A DNA stretch of 64,000 bases from Mesotaenium endlicherianum (GCA_009602735.1 WELA01013572.1:462094-526093); one strand, 5' to 3'; positions 1-13,100 are shown, numbered from the stretch's first letter. Notes: generated from the sequence alone by a model not told the origin. Numbers and translations: made by a program.

Positions 1-642
1 AGTTAATATTGAGTTTGCTGGACTTTATTAAATTATCAGTTTAATGACTCAGCCGTGGGCAGCAGGCTGAAGTCAAATTAGGTCAGCATTCTGACACATT
101 CTTTGACAGCCAGCTGACTTCCGTGCTCAGTAGCAGCGAACTGCCTAGATACGCATCTAAGTGTAGTGTGCTAGATGAATGGCCAAAGGACATCCTTCGG
201 ATGGATGGCGATTCGGGATGATGGGAGATGGCGGTGGATTTGGTTAACCGAGGTCCTACCAACGTGGTTAACTCCCGGGTAGGCGGTGCCATCGCACTGG
301 CCGTTGAACAGTAAACTCATTCCATGTACATATGCTAGGCATTGCTCTCGAGTTCGGCATTCGGAAACGAGGCCAACTCTCTTGTACAGCTTGCTGAGAG
401 CGATCTGAATCCAAGGCGAGAAGCCATTGATATACACTGTCTTCTAGCCTTGCTTATGTGTGAGTTTACAGATTGCATTATTGATGCTAGTTTACTTCCA
501 TTTGACTTCCGAGTATTGTCAATTGCTAGTACGTTGTCTTTTGCTGTTTTATCAATTAACAGAAAATACCACAAAGATTACTTGCTGATGTAAAGATCTT
601 CATTAATTATTAATTGCCTTTTTAGTAAGTCCATTCATTTCA
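1..642 (+). repeat. Left LTR of element 1 (partial)
   Basis: This block is repeated at 8805-9519 and 22084-22803. It ends in TTCA at 642, directly before the primer-binding site. The window begins inside it; by comparison with the other copies roughly the first 70-80 bases are missing. The target-site duplication on this side is therefore not visible. Confidence 0.9.
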
Positions 643-643
643 G

Positions 644-657
644 TGGTATCGGAGCAG
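644..657 (+). promoter_or_regulatory. Primer-binding site, tRNA-Met type
   Basis: The sequence TGGTATCGGAGCAG begins two bases after the LTR end. It matches the TGGTATCAGAGC form complementary to the 3' end of initiator tRNA-Met that plant LTR retrotransposons commonly use to prime minus-strand DNA synthesis. Confidence 0.8.
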
Positions 658-667
658 TTTTCTTTGT

Positions 668-2146
668 ATGGTGAGGACAAGGTCTCAAACTAGCAACTCC
701 CGAGACATGAAGAACCAGGATAACAAGAATGTCAGAAATCAGGTTGAAAGCCATGTAGCGGGAGCCCGTACCTATTCTGAAGCACTGGCAAATACTGCAG
801 CTAGAGAGGCTGCAGATGAGGCAGCTGCTATTGCCGCAGTCGCAGCATAGCAGTCTGAGGAGGAGAGAGCCAGATTAGAAGTCGAACGATTAGCAAAGGC
901 TGCTGAAGATACAGAAAGGAGGGAAGGACAGCCAGCGGACGATCGCACTGTCGAAGAACTTATGGCATCAAGGGCCAACGTTCTGAACCCACCTCCTGCT
1001 GTACAACTCAATGTGCCCCTAGGTCAAATTTGTGACCAGCTGAATGCGGCAGGAATTGCTGCTGGAGGAGCGAGAGGGACTGTTAAGGACACTACTCAGA
1101 GAGTTGATTCCGCTGCTACTGCTGCATTTGCTAGACTCCCACCTTAGAATGGGGATCTGGGAGCATTGTTCGTGCAAATGCAATTGCAAATGGCGAGCAT
1201 GTATCAGTCCCAACAGGAGGACAAAAGAATCATAATGTCTCTACTGCGAGACCGAGACCAACTGGGTTCTCAAACCACGGGTGGTGGTGGCAGAGGGCCT
1301 AGTAAGCCCAAGCCGAATCCTCCCCAGGATTATGATCCTGAGGGTAACAAAAAGAATTACCTGATCAAGTTTCTCGCTGATGTTGAGCACTGGCTGGAGA
1401 ACTACTCAGAACTGCAAGATCACGAGAAGGTCAGGCACACTGGTGCTCTACTGAAAGGCAGTGCAGCAGACAGGTGGTTGTACTGGAAAGGAGAGCGTAA
1501 GGCTCAACAACTCGGTGACCCTACTTGGATAGAGTTTGTCGAGAAACTGCATGAGAAGTTTGATGTGATCAATCAGCAGGAGAAAGTTATCTATGCGATG
1601 ATCTCCTTGACACTGAAGTTGACCACTTCAGTTGCTAAGTTTGCTCAAAAGTTCCAGGAGAACATGATGAAACAGCCAGACTTGCCAGAGCGGTATAGGA
1701 TAGCATACTTCAAGTATGGCTTGAAATGCGAAGTCTTTGGTCATTTTGCTGAAAAGAAGTATGAGAAGCTGGCTGACTTGATACAGGATGCTGATGCCTG
1801 GGATCAGCAGCAGTTCAATCACAAGCGCCAGAGTAATGCTTTGGTGTCTAAGGTTGTCAAAAAGCCCCACGGTTCCTACAATGCAATTGAAGGAGACCAG
1901 GCTGAGGATGATCAGGGTGATGAATATGGGTATGAGTACAATGCTATGCAGTCTAAAGGGAGAGGTGCTTTCTCTCGAGGCGGCTATGGAAGAGGTGGTG
2001 GTAGGACTAAGCCGAGACCAGCCTCAGCAATATCGATTTGCGTCCATTGCCAGCAGCCAGGTCACTTCAGAGAGCAGTGTCGAGACAAGCACCTCCAAAA
2101 GGTCGAGAGAAAAGACCAGCCTTTAAAAGACAGCAACAATCAGTAA
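668..2146 (+). pseudogene. gag: gag of element 1
   Basis: This is the nucleocapsid/capsid polyprotein. The first ATG after the primer site is at 668. In-frame TAG stops lie at 848-850 and 1145-1147; both positions read as glutamine (CAG) codons in element 3. Past the stops the frame stays open from 1148 to 2146. It includes a typical retrotransposon capsid region (about 1320-1800), a Gly/Arg-rich stretch, and a CCHC zinc knuckle, CVHCQQPGHFREQC, near 2039-2080. The frame overlaps pol by 109 nt. A TTTAAAA heptamer at 2122-2128, in the right phase for a -1 slip, lies shortly before the gag stop. Confidence 0.88.
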
Positions 2147-5100
2147 TCCAGTCTACTGACTATGAGGATGCTAGAGATAGTGAGTCGTCACTAGCTGCCC
2201 TCGTAGCAGGTATTATGGGTCCTGCTGAACTGGATTCACTATGCATGCCTGACAACCAGATAAAGGAGACCATCAGCAATATAGACGTCCAGAGAGTGCA
2301 CACTCTGGATGCTCTTGTTCCACCTGATGTCCAACATTTCTTTGCTACGTCAGGAGAACAATGCGAAAGTCAGGAAAAGACAATCCCCCCTATCCTACTG
2401 CATTGCATGATTGCAGGTAGGAAGGTGAGGGCATTTGTTGACGGACGGGCGTCACATACTTTTATCCAGAAGGACTTAGTTAAGCGGCTAAGGCTGCCTA
2501 CTGTCACCCAAGGGAACAGAAAAATATTCCTTGGAGATGCCTCAAGTATCCCGGGAGGGATTATAACCAAGTCTATTGAGGTCTAGTTAGGTTCTGGCAT
2601 TGCAATTTAACTAAAATGCTTACATTTGAGGTACTCAACACTGGCTTTTATGATCTTGTGCTAGGTAGGTCCTAGCTTAATAGGCATCAAGCTGAAGTGT
2701 GTTGGAGCAGAGGTACAGTTATAATGAGAGGAGCCAGTGATGGGCAGACTAACTTGGCACCCACCAGTGCTCTTCCTCTTATCCTGTATGGATGGCAAAT
2801 GAAGGAAAGGAGAGGCTTCCAGGAGGATGCAAATTGCTGAATGCAATGGAGTTCGTCAAAAGCTGAAACCAGAAGGAAGACGGAATGTTTTGTCTGCTGC
2901 TAAGAGAGATACCTCCTCAACCTGAAGAAGTGGTTGAGAAAAAAGTAAGCCCTCCGGAGCACCCTACTGCTGCAAAAATTGTTGCTCAGTACACTGATGC
3001 TTTCAATATGCCTCCAGGACTACCTCCTAAGAGAGAAGTGGATCACAAGATTGACTTATTACCTGGGAGTCAGCTACCCTGGCAACGCACTTATGGCTTG
3101 TCTTATGTGGAGAGCAAAGAGTTGAAAACACAGATTGCAGAGCTTGAGGAAATTGGTTACATTTCCCCCCGTAAATCACCTTACAAAATGGTTATATTTC
3201 TCTTAGTAAATCACCTTACGGCGCACCCATCCTCTTTGTTAAGAAAAAGGATGGGAGTATGCGGATTTGTGTTGATTACAGAGCTCTTAACAGAATTACA
3301 GTAAAGAACAAGTATGCTTTACCCAGAATCGAGGACTTGCTTGATACCCTGTCTGGTGCTAAAGTGTTCAGTAAGATAGATCTCAAGAGTGGTTATCATC
3401 AAATCAGAATTGCTGAGGGGGATGAACTCAAGATTGCCTTTCGCATACGTTATGGAGACTACGAGTTCAACGTGATGCCATTCGGACTGACCAATGCTCT
3501 TGCAAGCTTCATGGGTGCTATGAATGACATTTTCAGACCTTATTTGGATAAGTTTGTGCAAGTCTTCCTGGATGATATTTTAATTTTCTCTAAGGATGAA
3601 GCTCAGCATGCTGAACACTCTAAGACAGTCATGGACACTCTGAGAAGGAACCAGTTGTATGCTAAAGTGTGATTTTTTCAAAGAAAGCATTGAATTTCTA
3701 GGCCACGTTGTCAGCAAAGAGGGCATCTGTGCAGATCCTAAGAAGGTCTAGACCATAAGGGACTGGTCTATACCACAATCCGTCTCCAAAGTTAGATCCT
3801 TCCTTGGGTTGGCTAACTACTATAGGAGATTTATTGAGAATTATTATACGAAGGCCAGTAAACTGATCGACATTATTAAGAAAGACATAGGGTATGTGTG
3901 GGGGGAAGAGCAGCAGGTTGCCTTCCAGACTCTTAAAGATGCTCTTTGTTCTGCTCCAGTGCTAGCCGTGTATGACCCCAACAAACCTGTGCAAGTGGTT
4001 ACTGATGCCTCTGACTTTGCCATGGGTGCTATTTTGTTGCAGCCTGCTGACAAAACCACAAAGAATGGTAAGGTAAAGCAGGAGTGGCATCCTGTGTTGT
4101 ATGAGTCAATGAAATTTAATCCAGCTGAGATTATTTACTCTGTGCATGATAAAGAGCTGCTAGCAATCATTCATGTGCTCAAACAGTGGAGAGCAAACTT
4201 ACATGGTAAATCGTTGAAGATGATTATAAATCATCTAAGTTTGACTCACTTTCAGAAGAAGTCCAAGCTGTCGAGGAGGGAAAACCGCTGGAGCCAGATG
4301 CTGGAGCAGTTCCAAGTCCAGATCAACTACAAACCAGGGAAGTTGAATCCTGCTGATGCACTCTCTAGAAGACTTGACTTCCAAGAAAGGAACTTTAGTC
4401 AGCATGCTGTAGATAAAGTCCTTTGTGCACTCACTTCACAAAAGGTGAAAAGTTCTTCCTTGAACAACTTAGGAAAGCCTAACTTTCTGACCGAACATTT
4501 GAGCCCAGCCCCACTGATGGTGTGTGTCCTGCTATTGCACCCGGGTATAGACTTTAAGGGTGGGGTTTGGGTAGCTGAAACCACTTCAGGCAGGCTGAAG
4601 CTGGTCATTCCTAATAACTTGGAAATAAGGTCCCTTTTACTGAGTCAAGCACATGACAGTTTATTGGGTGGGCATTTGGGGCAGGCCAAAACTGTTAACA
4701 AACTGGCAAAACATTATCATTGGGAGGGATTACCTCGGGAGATTTTGAAATATATTAAGTTCTGTGACCAGTGCCAAAAGAATAAGTCTAGGCACACACC
4801 ACCGAGGGGCCTCTTACAACCGCTGCCCATCCCAGCTGGCCGCTGGAAAACAATATACATGGGTTGGGTGGTAACACTACCAAGAACTGCCAATGGGCAT
4901 GATTCGATACTGGTAGTAGTGGATAAATTGACAATTATGGTCATTTTCATCCCCACAACTGTCAAAGTAACTGCACTTGAAACAGCGAGACAGTTCTACA
5001 ACCATGCGATATGCCAACATGGGCTACCCTCTAATATCATCTCAGACAGAGACTCAAAATTTACCTCTAAGTTCTGGAGAGCTTTAATGGGATTAATGGG

Positions 5101-5986
5101 AGTCAAGCAACTGCTCAGCACAGCAAACCACCCTCAGACGGATGGGCAAACTGAAAGAACTAACCGAGTTCTGCAAGAGGTACTCAGAGCCTATATTTAC
5201 CAAAAACAAGATAATTGAGATGACCTGTTACCTCAAATCCAGTTTGCGGTCAACAGTGCGGTGCACGCGTCAACGGGCAAGACTCCTTTTGAACTCAACC
5301 TGGGTAGAGTCCCTAAGTCTCCTTTAGATCTACTGGGGGAGTCCTTAAGTCCCCTTGAAGGGATTGACAATCAGGTCTCCCTCCAGTTAACACAGGAGTT
5401 TGCTGACACCCTGTCAGAAGTCCAACGAAACCTGCACAAAGCCCAGGCAAACCAACAAAAATACGCTAATCAGCACCCTCGAGAACTGATATTTTCTAAG
5501 GGCGATTTGGTCAAACTGCATTCTCAACACCTGTACCTACCTGGTGTGGTCAAGAAAAAGCTTGGTCCTGTCTGGGTCGGTCCATATTTGGTGGTGCGCC
5601 GTGTCGGTCAGAATGCTTACAAACTCAACATGTCAGCAGTATATAAGGGTCACCCGGTCTTTAATGTCTCCGTCCTGGAACCATACATCAAAGGTGACAC
5701 ACTATTCACAGGTCGGTTACCTATCCAACCGGGACCGGTCCCCGCTGTCCGGGATGGTGACCCTGAGGAATATGAGGTGGAGGAGATTTTAGACGCTCGC
5801 TCTGTCCGTCGATCATCTAAATATGTCATGAAGTACCTGGTCAGATGGAAGAGTTACGACGCCTTTGGGGACACTTGGGAATTTAAAGACCAGCTTACCA
5901 ATGCCCAAAGGGGCGTTGAAACGGTTCCACCTTCGGGCGGCTGGCACCCCTCCCTAACTATCATTTCAGTGGATATGGACAGGTGA
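2038..5986 (+). pseudogene. pol: pol of element 1 (protease-RT-RNase H-integrase-chromodomain)
   Basis: The frame is broken by a TAG at 2584, further stops near 2673 and 2866, a tandem duplication of about 35 bp near 3160-3220 that shifts the frame, a small deletion near 3667 and a TGA at 5216-5218. Recognisable parts are a retropepsin-like site with VDGRAS (element 3 has VDGGAS), the RT box with FLDD near 3570, RNase H with TDAS near 4000, the integrase core to about 5200, and a C-terminal chromodomain at about 5770-5910 (YEVEEILD, YLVRWKSYD). Compared with element 3, the RNase H TDH is NH and the first integrase Asp (MDW) is MGW. The protein products would be dead even without the stops. 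Confidence 0.92.
2122..2128 (+). promoter_or_regulatory. Putative -1 ribosomal frameshift site, gag-pol of element 1
   Basis: The heptamer T TTA AAA fits the X XXY YYZ rule in the gag frame. It lies 16 nt before the gag stop codon, inside the 109-nt overlap with pol. Pol is in the -1 frame. The same heptamer in the same position and phase is at 16157-16163 in element 3. Confidence 0.65.
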
Positions 5987-6311
5987 CGGGAGGTCTTGTC
6001 TCTATATAAGTCGGAGGGGAATATGACAGTTAGTGACAGATAGTGACAGTTGTGACAGGCAGCCCACCTTTAAAATTAAGTTGGAGGGAGTGTGTTTCAT
6101 TTCGGGATCAGCCAGGCAATATAACCATTCTACACACTCAACCTGCGCTCATACTCACTTTTTCTCATTAACTCAATTTTTTCTTATACTCACTCACATA
6201 AGGTACTACACACTAGGGACTCGTCCTATCACGTTCTTCTTAACCACGGGCACTCAGTAGCGGCAGAGTATCATGACTTCATTGACTGCATTGTGTTTAT
6301 GATTGAGCAGG
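5987..6311 (+). other. Spacer between pol and the third ORF
   Basis: There is no coding sequence here. The stretch 6024-6059 consists of imperfect TGACAGTTAG-type repeats, which also appear in element 3 directly after its assembly gap. The rest is an AT-rich leader before the ATG of the third ORF. Whether it carries a promoter or splice acceptor for that ORF cannot be told from sequence alone. Confidence 0.5.
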
Positions 6312-8719
6312 ATGACCCAAAAGTCGGAACTTAAGAGGAAGAGAAGAGCGGAAGAGGCACATGCAGAATACTTGCAATTCCGTGGCGACATCGAATCATC
6401 CTCCATCTCCGCTCGGGAATCACAACGACTCTAACAACAGCGGGAGGCACAAAAGAAGAAGGAGGGGGAGGAGCAAGCCAGGCTAAGGCAAGAAGAACTG
6501 GACAGAAAAGCTGCAGAGGAGGCCAAGAAGGCGGAAGAGGAGAGGCAAGCCGAGGAGAGGCGGAAGCAGCAGGCTGAAGAAGAAGAACAGAGCAGAATCA
6601 GCATCTACCGCTACACAGAACTGGGCAAGGGCTTTGATCTACTTGAGGAGGCCTTCAAGTATGCCCAGGGAAGTCGCAGTGAGGCACAGCATGAGAGGGG
6701 TAGAGTGCCCTAGTGGAAGCGTAGTTACTCACGAGGAAAGGGACTAGTTGCAACCATACTAAAGAGTGCAGCGGCATATCACTAAGAAAGCTTAGGAAAA
6801 ATACTCAACATTTTGAGTAACAAGAAACTGCTCACAAATGTATTAGGATGAAAGGTCTTGTCATTACAAACCCGTAGAAATTTACAGAAGTGAAAATTGA
6901 TAAGAAACAAAGAAGTTATGCCTATTTATAATTTTCTGCCAAAGTGCTCCTCCCTACGAGGAAGCTACGCATTTTTCTACGTGTTCGTCAAATCGTCCCT
7001 TCCAAAATATTTGTGAGTAAGCCAGATGAGTCTAACTTGACGTGTCGGGCCAAATTGACGTCCACATGCATGCATCAAAATATCTAGAATATTCTATCTT
7101 AGACGCGCTAGGCTAAACCGAAACTTCAAGGTAAATCAACCTAGTCGGCACTCCGCGTCAGCCGAACTTACGTGAAGGTTCGAGTTCATTCCAACGGGCC
7201 AGATCGCTCGACGCTGTCGGTCAATCCAACGGTCGCGCTCACCGCGAATTAAGGACAGTTATCAACCGACCTCAATATTTATTAAACTTCAGAAATCCAT
7301 AACTCTCTCAATACTTGACCAAATTCGATGAACTTTAGATCAAAATGATCACAAAAATGCACTCTACACTAATATTCAATCAAAACATACTTTCATGAAA
7401 CTCAAAAATGCACTTTATAAACTTGTGACCTTATACAGCAGGACATCCTGCAGAGGGAAGGGGAGACATCTGAACACTTTGACAAGTATATCGAGGTCAG
7501 CACAGGGCTACTCCTCTATCACGATTATGCCAGGATGGTAGGGTATACAGTCAGAGAGGCCAAGGCAATGGCCCTAGTGAATGAGATAGGAGCTGTATTG
7601 ATCCCAGGTATCTGGGGAAAGGATAGGGTCATCAGGATGATCCCCATGGATGCGGACAGCTTTAAGGACACTACACCCCATAACCGGTTCAAGGCCATGT
7701 ATAATGAGGTGGAGAGGAGAAGCTGGGAGTTCTTGGCCAAGGAAACCAGTCAGCTGGACTTTGCGGGTCACTGGTACCCGTGCACTCCGAAAAAGGCAGA
7801 CTCTGCCTTTTTCCAGAAGCCCACCGATTGGCGGTGAATGACCATCAACATGAGGGACCAGCAGAATGACAAGGCGAAGGATGAGGATTTCCTAACAGAC
7901 CTACAGGGGAACATACTGTTGCCTCCTCACGTTGCAGCTTGGGACCCAAGACTGGATGGAGTAAGAGACTGCATGAGTCAAGAAATGCAGGAGGACAGGA
8001 GCAGGGCCCGAGAGTCATTCTCTAAAGAGAAGCATGTTTATGCCAAATGGACAAGTAAGCAGGGTGAAAAGGACCTATATGCGGTCCGGACTCAACAGCC
8101 TCCACCAGCACCCAAAAGGGGAAGGTCAGTGGGGTATTCTTTTTCTCAGGAAGAGCTAGAGCAGCTGACAGAGGAGACCCCAGCGATCTCAGAGGAACCA
8201 GGAGAAGGAGAGGAGGAGGGGTCAGAGGAAGAAGAAGAGGAAGGCGAGGAGGAGGACACTAGCCCCTCTGTGATCCTGACACCTGCCACATCCCCTGTAA
8301 GGGAGAAGACTGGGATGGCCTTGCAACAGCTCGCTAAAGAGGAGGACATCACTTGGCTGGAAACTGCCAGAGGACAAAGCCCATTTACAGGCACGGAGAC
8401 CCAGTCAGACAGGGCAGATAGGAGGGCTGCTAGGAAGATAGTCAGAGGCCTGCCAGCATCTCCCTCGCAGAGAGGGCATGTACCCTTGGCTCATGTCAAG
8501 CAAGATCCTTCTGGGATGCCTGTATATGTACCTGTCAGTTTGAGGGCTGCCCAGGAGAAGAATGCCTCCCTTCAGTTTGAGACTGTACAGGAGGAAACAG
8601 CCCAGTTACTGCGTTCTCCGCGGGGTCCCTACGCGGATCCCCCACGCTTCAGGAGACCCCAAGACAGGAGGAGGTCTGGCTCCCCTGAGTATAGGGCCCC
8701 AAGGACATCTCCCTCCTAA
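6312..8719 (+). pseudogene. Third ORF of element 1, interrupted by a solo LTR
   Basis: This is the counterpart of the intact 554-aa ORF in element 3 (20334-21998). The ATG is at 6312, followed by a Lys/Glu/Gln-rich coiled-coil-like N-terminus. A CAA codon has become TAA at 6432-6434, a solo LTR fills 6692-7435, and a TGG codon has become TGA at 7835-7837. The remainder (7838-8719) is open and ends in the same Pro/Ser/Arg-rich tail as in element 3. I recognise no family. Confidence 0.85.
6692..7435 (-). mobile_element. Solo LTR of the element 2 family
   Basis: This 744-bp insertion is flanked by the 5-bp direct repeat CAGCA (6687-6691 and 7436-7440). Removing one copy and the insert restores the reading frame seen in element 3. 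The sequence matches the LTR at 9520-10196 over that LTR's whole length and supplies the 67 bp missing there. The terminal dinucleotide on the right reads TA on the + strand where the related LTR has CA. A solo LTR arises when the two LTRs of a full element recombine. Confidence 0.9.
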
Positions 8720-8791
8720 TGGCAGTAGGCTGGGGACAAAAGGGACAACACGCTGTTACTAGTGTTAGTGTTGTCGAGGCGACAACATGTT

Positions 8792-8804
8792 AAGTTGGAG
8801 GGAT
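8792..8804 (+). other. Polypurine tract of element 1
   Basis: AAGTTGGAGGGAT lies directly before the right LTR and is repeated before the element 3 LTR at 22071-22083. It would prime plus-strand DNA synthesis. Confidence 0.75.
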
Positions 8805-9519
8805 CGTAATGAATCAGTATATTGGTTAATATAATAATTATTTAAATATAATAGTTAAATAAGTTCAACCTGCTGAACTTTATTAATATTGAGTCTGCTG
8901 GACTTTATTATATAATCAATTTAATGACTCAGCCGTTCGCAGCAGGCTGTAGTCAACTTAGGTCAGCATCTGACACATTCTTTGACAGCCAGCTGACTTC
9001 CGTACTCAGTAGCAGCGAACTGCCTAGATATGCATCTAAGTGTGGTAAGCTAGATGAATGGCCAGAGGACATCCTTCGGATAGATGGCGATTCGGGATGA
9101 TGGGAGACGGCGGTGGATTTGGTTGACCGAGGTCCAACCAACGTGGTTAACTCCCGGGAAGGCGGTGCCATCGCACTGGCCGTTGAACAGTAAACTCATT
9201 CCATGTACATATGCTAGGATTGCTCTCAAGTTCGGCATTTGGAAACGAGGCCAACTCTCTTGTACAACTTACTGAGAGGGATCTGAATCCAAGGCGAGAA
9301 GCCATTGATATGCACTGTTTCCTAGCCTTGCTTATGTGTGAGTATACTGATTGCACTATTGATGCTAGTTTACTTCTATTTGACTTCCGATATTGTCAAT
9401 TGCTAGTACGTTGTCTTTTGCTGTTTAATCAGTTAGCACAAAATACCACAAAGATTACTTGCTAATATTAAGATCTTCATTAATTGTTAATCGTCTTTTT
9501 AGTAAGTCGATTCATTTCA
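8805..9519 (+). repeat. Right LTR of element 1
   Basis: This 715-bp LTR starts CGTAATGAATCAG, where element 3 has the canonical TGTAATGAATCAG (one C-for-T change), and ends TTCA. Directly after it comes sequence that belongs 67 bp inside the LTR of element 2. Confidence 0.9.
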
Positions 9520-10196
9520 CTAAAGAGTGCAGCGGCATTTCACTAAGAAAGCTTAGGAAAATTACTCAACATTTTGAGTAGCTAAAAATTGCTCACAAAT
9601 GGTGTAGGATGGAAGGTCTTGTCATTACAAACCCGTAGAAATTTACAGAAGTGAAAATTGATAAGAAACAAAGAAGTTATGCCTATTTATAATTTTTTGC
9701 CCTAGTGCTCCTCTCTAGGAGGAAGCTATGGAATTTCCTAAGTGTTCGTCAAATCGTCCCTTCTAGAATATGAGTGAGTAGGCCACATCAGTCTCATCTG
9801 ACCTGTCGGGCCGAATTGACGTCTACATACATGCATCGACATTACTATAATATTCTATCTTAGGCGCGCTAGGCTAAACCGAAACTTCTAGGTAAATCGA
9901 CCCAGTCGGCACTCCCCGTCAGCCAAACTTACGTGAAGGTTCGAGTTCACTCTAACGGGCCAGATCGCTCGACGCTGTCGGTCAATCCGACGATTGCGCT
10001 CACCGCGAATCAAGGACAGTCGTCAACCGACCTCAAAATTAGTTAATCTTTGGAAATTCATAACTCTCTCAATACTTGACCAAAATCGATGAATAATATA
10101 TCAAAATGACCACAAAAATATATTCTACACTATTATGCAATCAAGATATACTTTCAAGGAACTCAAAAATGCACTTTATAAACCTATGACCTTACA
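9520..10196 (-). repeat. 3' LTR of element 2 (lacks 67 bp)
   Basis: On the minus strand it begins TGTAAGGTCATAGG just after the polypurine tract. Aligned with the solo LTR at 6692-7435 it lacks the last 67 bp, where element 1 is joined. The pol frame probably runs a few codons into the LTR before stopping. Confidence 0.88.
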
Positions 10197-13100
10197 TCAT
10201 CCCCCTCTTCAAGATGCGACGTCCTCGACAAATTCTGTAGATAACGCCTCAACTTACTCTTACAATGAGTGAAGTCGGCCTCTGGCTCCCAAGTGTTGTC
10301 GTCCGCATGGTAGCCTTTCCACTTGACCAGATACTCGTGAACAAATCGTTGACTCGTCGATAGCCGACAATCGCCTCCACTTCATACTCCAATACATCAT
10401 CGATCTCGACCGGTGGTGGCGGTGTAGGTAGTCGTCCTGGATGTCCTTCGTTCGGGTCAACGTATGGCCGCAGACAACTGACATGGAACACATCATGGAT
10501 ACGCCAGCCTGAAGGATGTTCCAACTTGTAGGCCACTGGATTCACCTGCTTAACCACTACAAAGGGACCTGTAAACCGTGCCCGCAGTTTCCTCTTGCCT
10601 GTGAATGGTAGGCTCTTTGTTGACAACTTTGTCACTCGCATGGAATGGCACTTCCCTCCTGTGCTTGTTAGCATGCTTAGCCTGTTCCTCCTATGCCTTC
10701 CGAATACACGTATTCGCCATATCCCAAGTCTTTGCCATCTGCTCCATAAAAGCTTGTGTAGTTGGAACTTGGGTCTCCTTGGCCTTCTCTACCAAGATGT
10801 TCCCTGGATGATATACTTCTCTCCCATGAACCATAGCGAATGGTGACTGCTTAGTTGATCCCTGCGTGCTGTTGTTGTAGGCAAACTCCAACCCTAGTAG
10901 CTTCTTGTCCCACTCTGAAGGGTCCTCCATAGTGAAACTCCTGAGCACCTCTTGCAGAGTTCTGTTGAGCCTCTCACTCTGCCCGTCTGTCTGGGGATGA
11001 TAGGAAGTGCTCATACTCAACTTGGTCCCCATCAAAGTAAACAATGACCGCCAAAAGTTGCTAGTAAACCTTGGATCCCAATCTGAAACAATCACCTTCG
11101 GCAACCCATGTAGCCTGAAAATGTGATTAAATAATTGCCGTGCCACATCTGCTGCCGTACAAGTCTCCTTCATGGGAATGAAGTGAGCCATCTTGCTGAG
11201 CCGATCAGACACAACCCTAACTGCATCGTGCCCTTGACCACTCACTGGTAGCGACGTGATGAAGTCCATAGCAATCTGCTCCCAAGGATACTCTGGAATA
11301 GACAGGGGTTGCAAGGTACCTCCCTTCTTTTGATTTGGTGTCTTGTCACGCTGGCACGCATCGCAACTCCTGATCCACTCCTCGATGTTCTTGTCCATGT
11401 TTCTCTAATAGTACTCCCACTTTAGCACGCTTGCCGTATTCTCGCTTCCAAAGTGTCTAGCATATAAGCAATCACGATGCTCCGCAAGTAGTAGGTCGCG
11501 TAGCTCGTTGATGTCAGGTACCACCACTCTGTTGGAATCACCATAATACCAAATGCCGTCCTTCTTCAGCATACTCGCGTTGAACTCAGTTGCTCCACCA
11601 TCAGCAAACTCTGGGTCCTCCTCATAACCTCTTTGAAGCTTCTCCTTGAAGTCCATACTCTCCTTGATGATCGAGACAGCTGCAAGGTCACACCTCCTAA
11701 ATAAAGCGTCTGCAGGGTTGATCTTCCCAGGTAAATACTCAATTTTGTGGTCGAACTGTTGCAGAAACTCCATCCACCTTGCCTGTCTTGGTGTCAACGT
11801 TGGTTGCGTCATAAACTTCTCCAAGCTCTTGTGGTCGGTCTTGATGAACACCTTCCAACCGTCCACATTACATCGCCAAATCCTAAAAGCCTGGATAATA
11901 GCCAACATCTCTCGCTCGTGTGCTGCATAGTTCTGCTCCGCAGGACTCAACTTTCTGCTCTCATATGCCACAGGCTGCAATCCTTTGCCCTGGTCCTGGA
12001 GAAGAATGGCTCCCACTGCAAAATTTGATGCGTCCGTGATGATGGTGAAAGGAAGCTCTGGACTTGCAATTGCCAACACAGGTGCCTGTGTCATCAGCTC
12101 CTTAATCTTCTCAAAGGCTTGCTGCTCCTTGTCACCCCATAGCCACTTCTCCTGCTTCTTCAACATGTCCGTGAGCGGTGCACACACCTTGGCAAATCCT
12201 TCAATGAAACGTCGGTAATAATTCGCCATGCCAAGGAAACTCCTGAGTTGATGAATATCAGCAGGCACCGGCCAATCTCTGACTGCTTGCCCCTTCTTCT
12301 GCTCCACCTTGACTCCTTCAGCTCCCACTATGTGTCCAAGAAACTCAACTTCCTTGAGACAGAAGTCGCACTTGCTCATCTTCCCATATAGCTCTTGATC
12401 TCTCAAGACCTCCAACACCTTCCTCAGATGCTCCACATGCTCTTCCAAGGTCTTCGAATAGATCAGGATGTCGTCCAAAAAATACCACCACAAACTGGTC
12501 CAAGTAGGGTCTGAAGATACTATTCATGAGTCCCATGAATGTAGCAGGTGCATTAGTCAACCCAAAAGGCATGACTGTGAACTCGAACGAACCATAGCGA
12601 GTTCAGAAAGCAGTCTTCTGAACATCTCCTTTCGCAATTCGTACCTGGTGATAGCCACTCCTCAAATCGATCTTCGAGAAATACTTCGCCCCGACAAGCC
12701 TGTCAATTAACTCGTTTACTCGTGGAAGTGGGTACCTGTTCTTGATAGTGACCTTGTTGAGTGCTCGGTAGTCAACACACATCCTCATAGTCCCATCCTT
12801 CTTCTTCACAAATAAGACTGGCGCTGCAAATGGAGACTCGCTGGGTCGGATGAATCCCTTCTCCAATAACTCTGTCAGCTGCTTCTTTAACTCATCCAAC
12901 TCTGCAAACGATTGTTGATAGGCGGGTCTCACTGGTGGCTTGCTCCCTGGTTCCAACTCGATCTTGTGCTCCATAGCTCTCTGTGGAGGTAATCCTGTAG
13001 GTAGCTCCTCAGGAAATACGCACTTGAACTCCTCCAACAGCGCCTTAATTTGGGCAGGCATCTCAGCAGGCTCCTTCTCTTGAGCAGTTGGGCTCTGCTC

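Larger units (their letters stand above)
1..9519 (+). mobile_element. Ty3/gypsy chromovirus, element 1 (decayed, both LTRs)
   Basis: This LTR retrotransposon runs from a left LTR cut by the window edge to a complete right LTR (8805-9519). In order it holds a primer-binding site, gag, pol (protease, reverse transcriptase, RNase H, integrase, chromodomain), an extra ORF and a polypurine tract. The order RT-RNase H-integrase and the C-terminal chromodomain place it in the chromovirus branch of Ty3/gypsy. It cannot move on its own. Gag, pol and the third ORF all carry stops or frameshifts, and several catalytic residues are changed compared with element 3. A 744-bp solo LTR of another family sits at 6692-7435. 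Its right LTR abuts element 2's LTR 67 bp inside that LTR's expected edge, which suggests that element 1 inserted into element 2. Confidence 0.93.
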
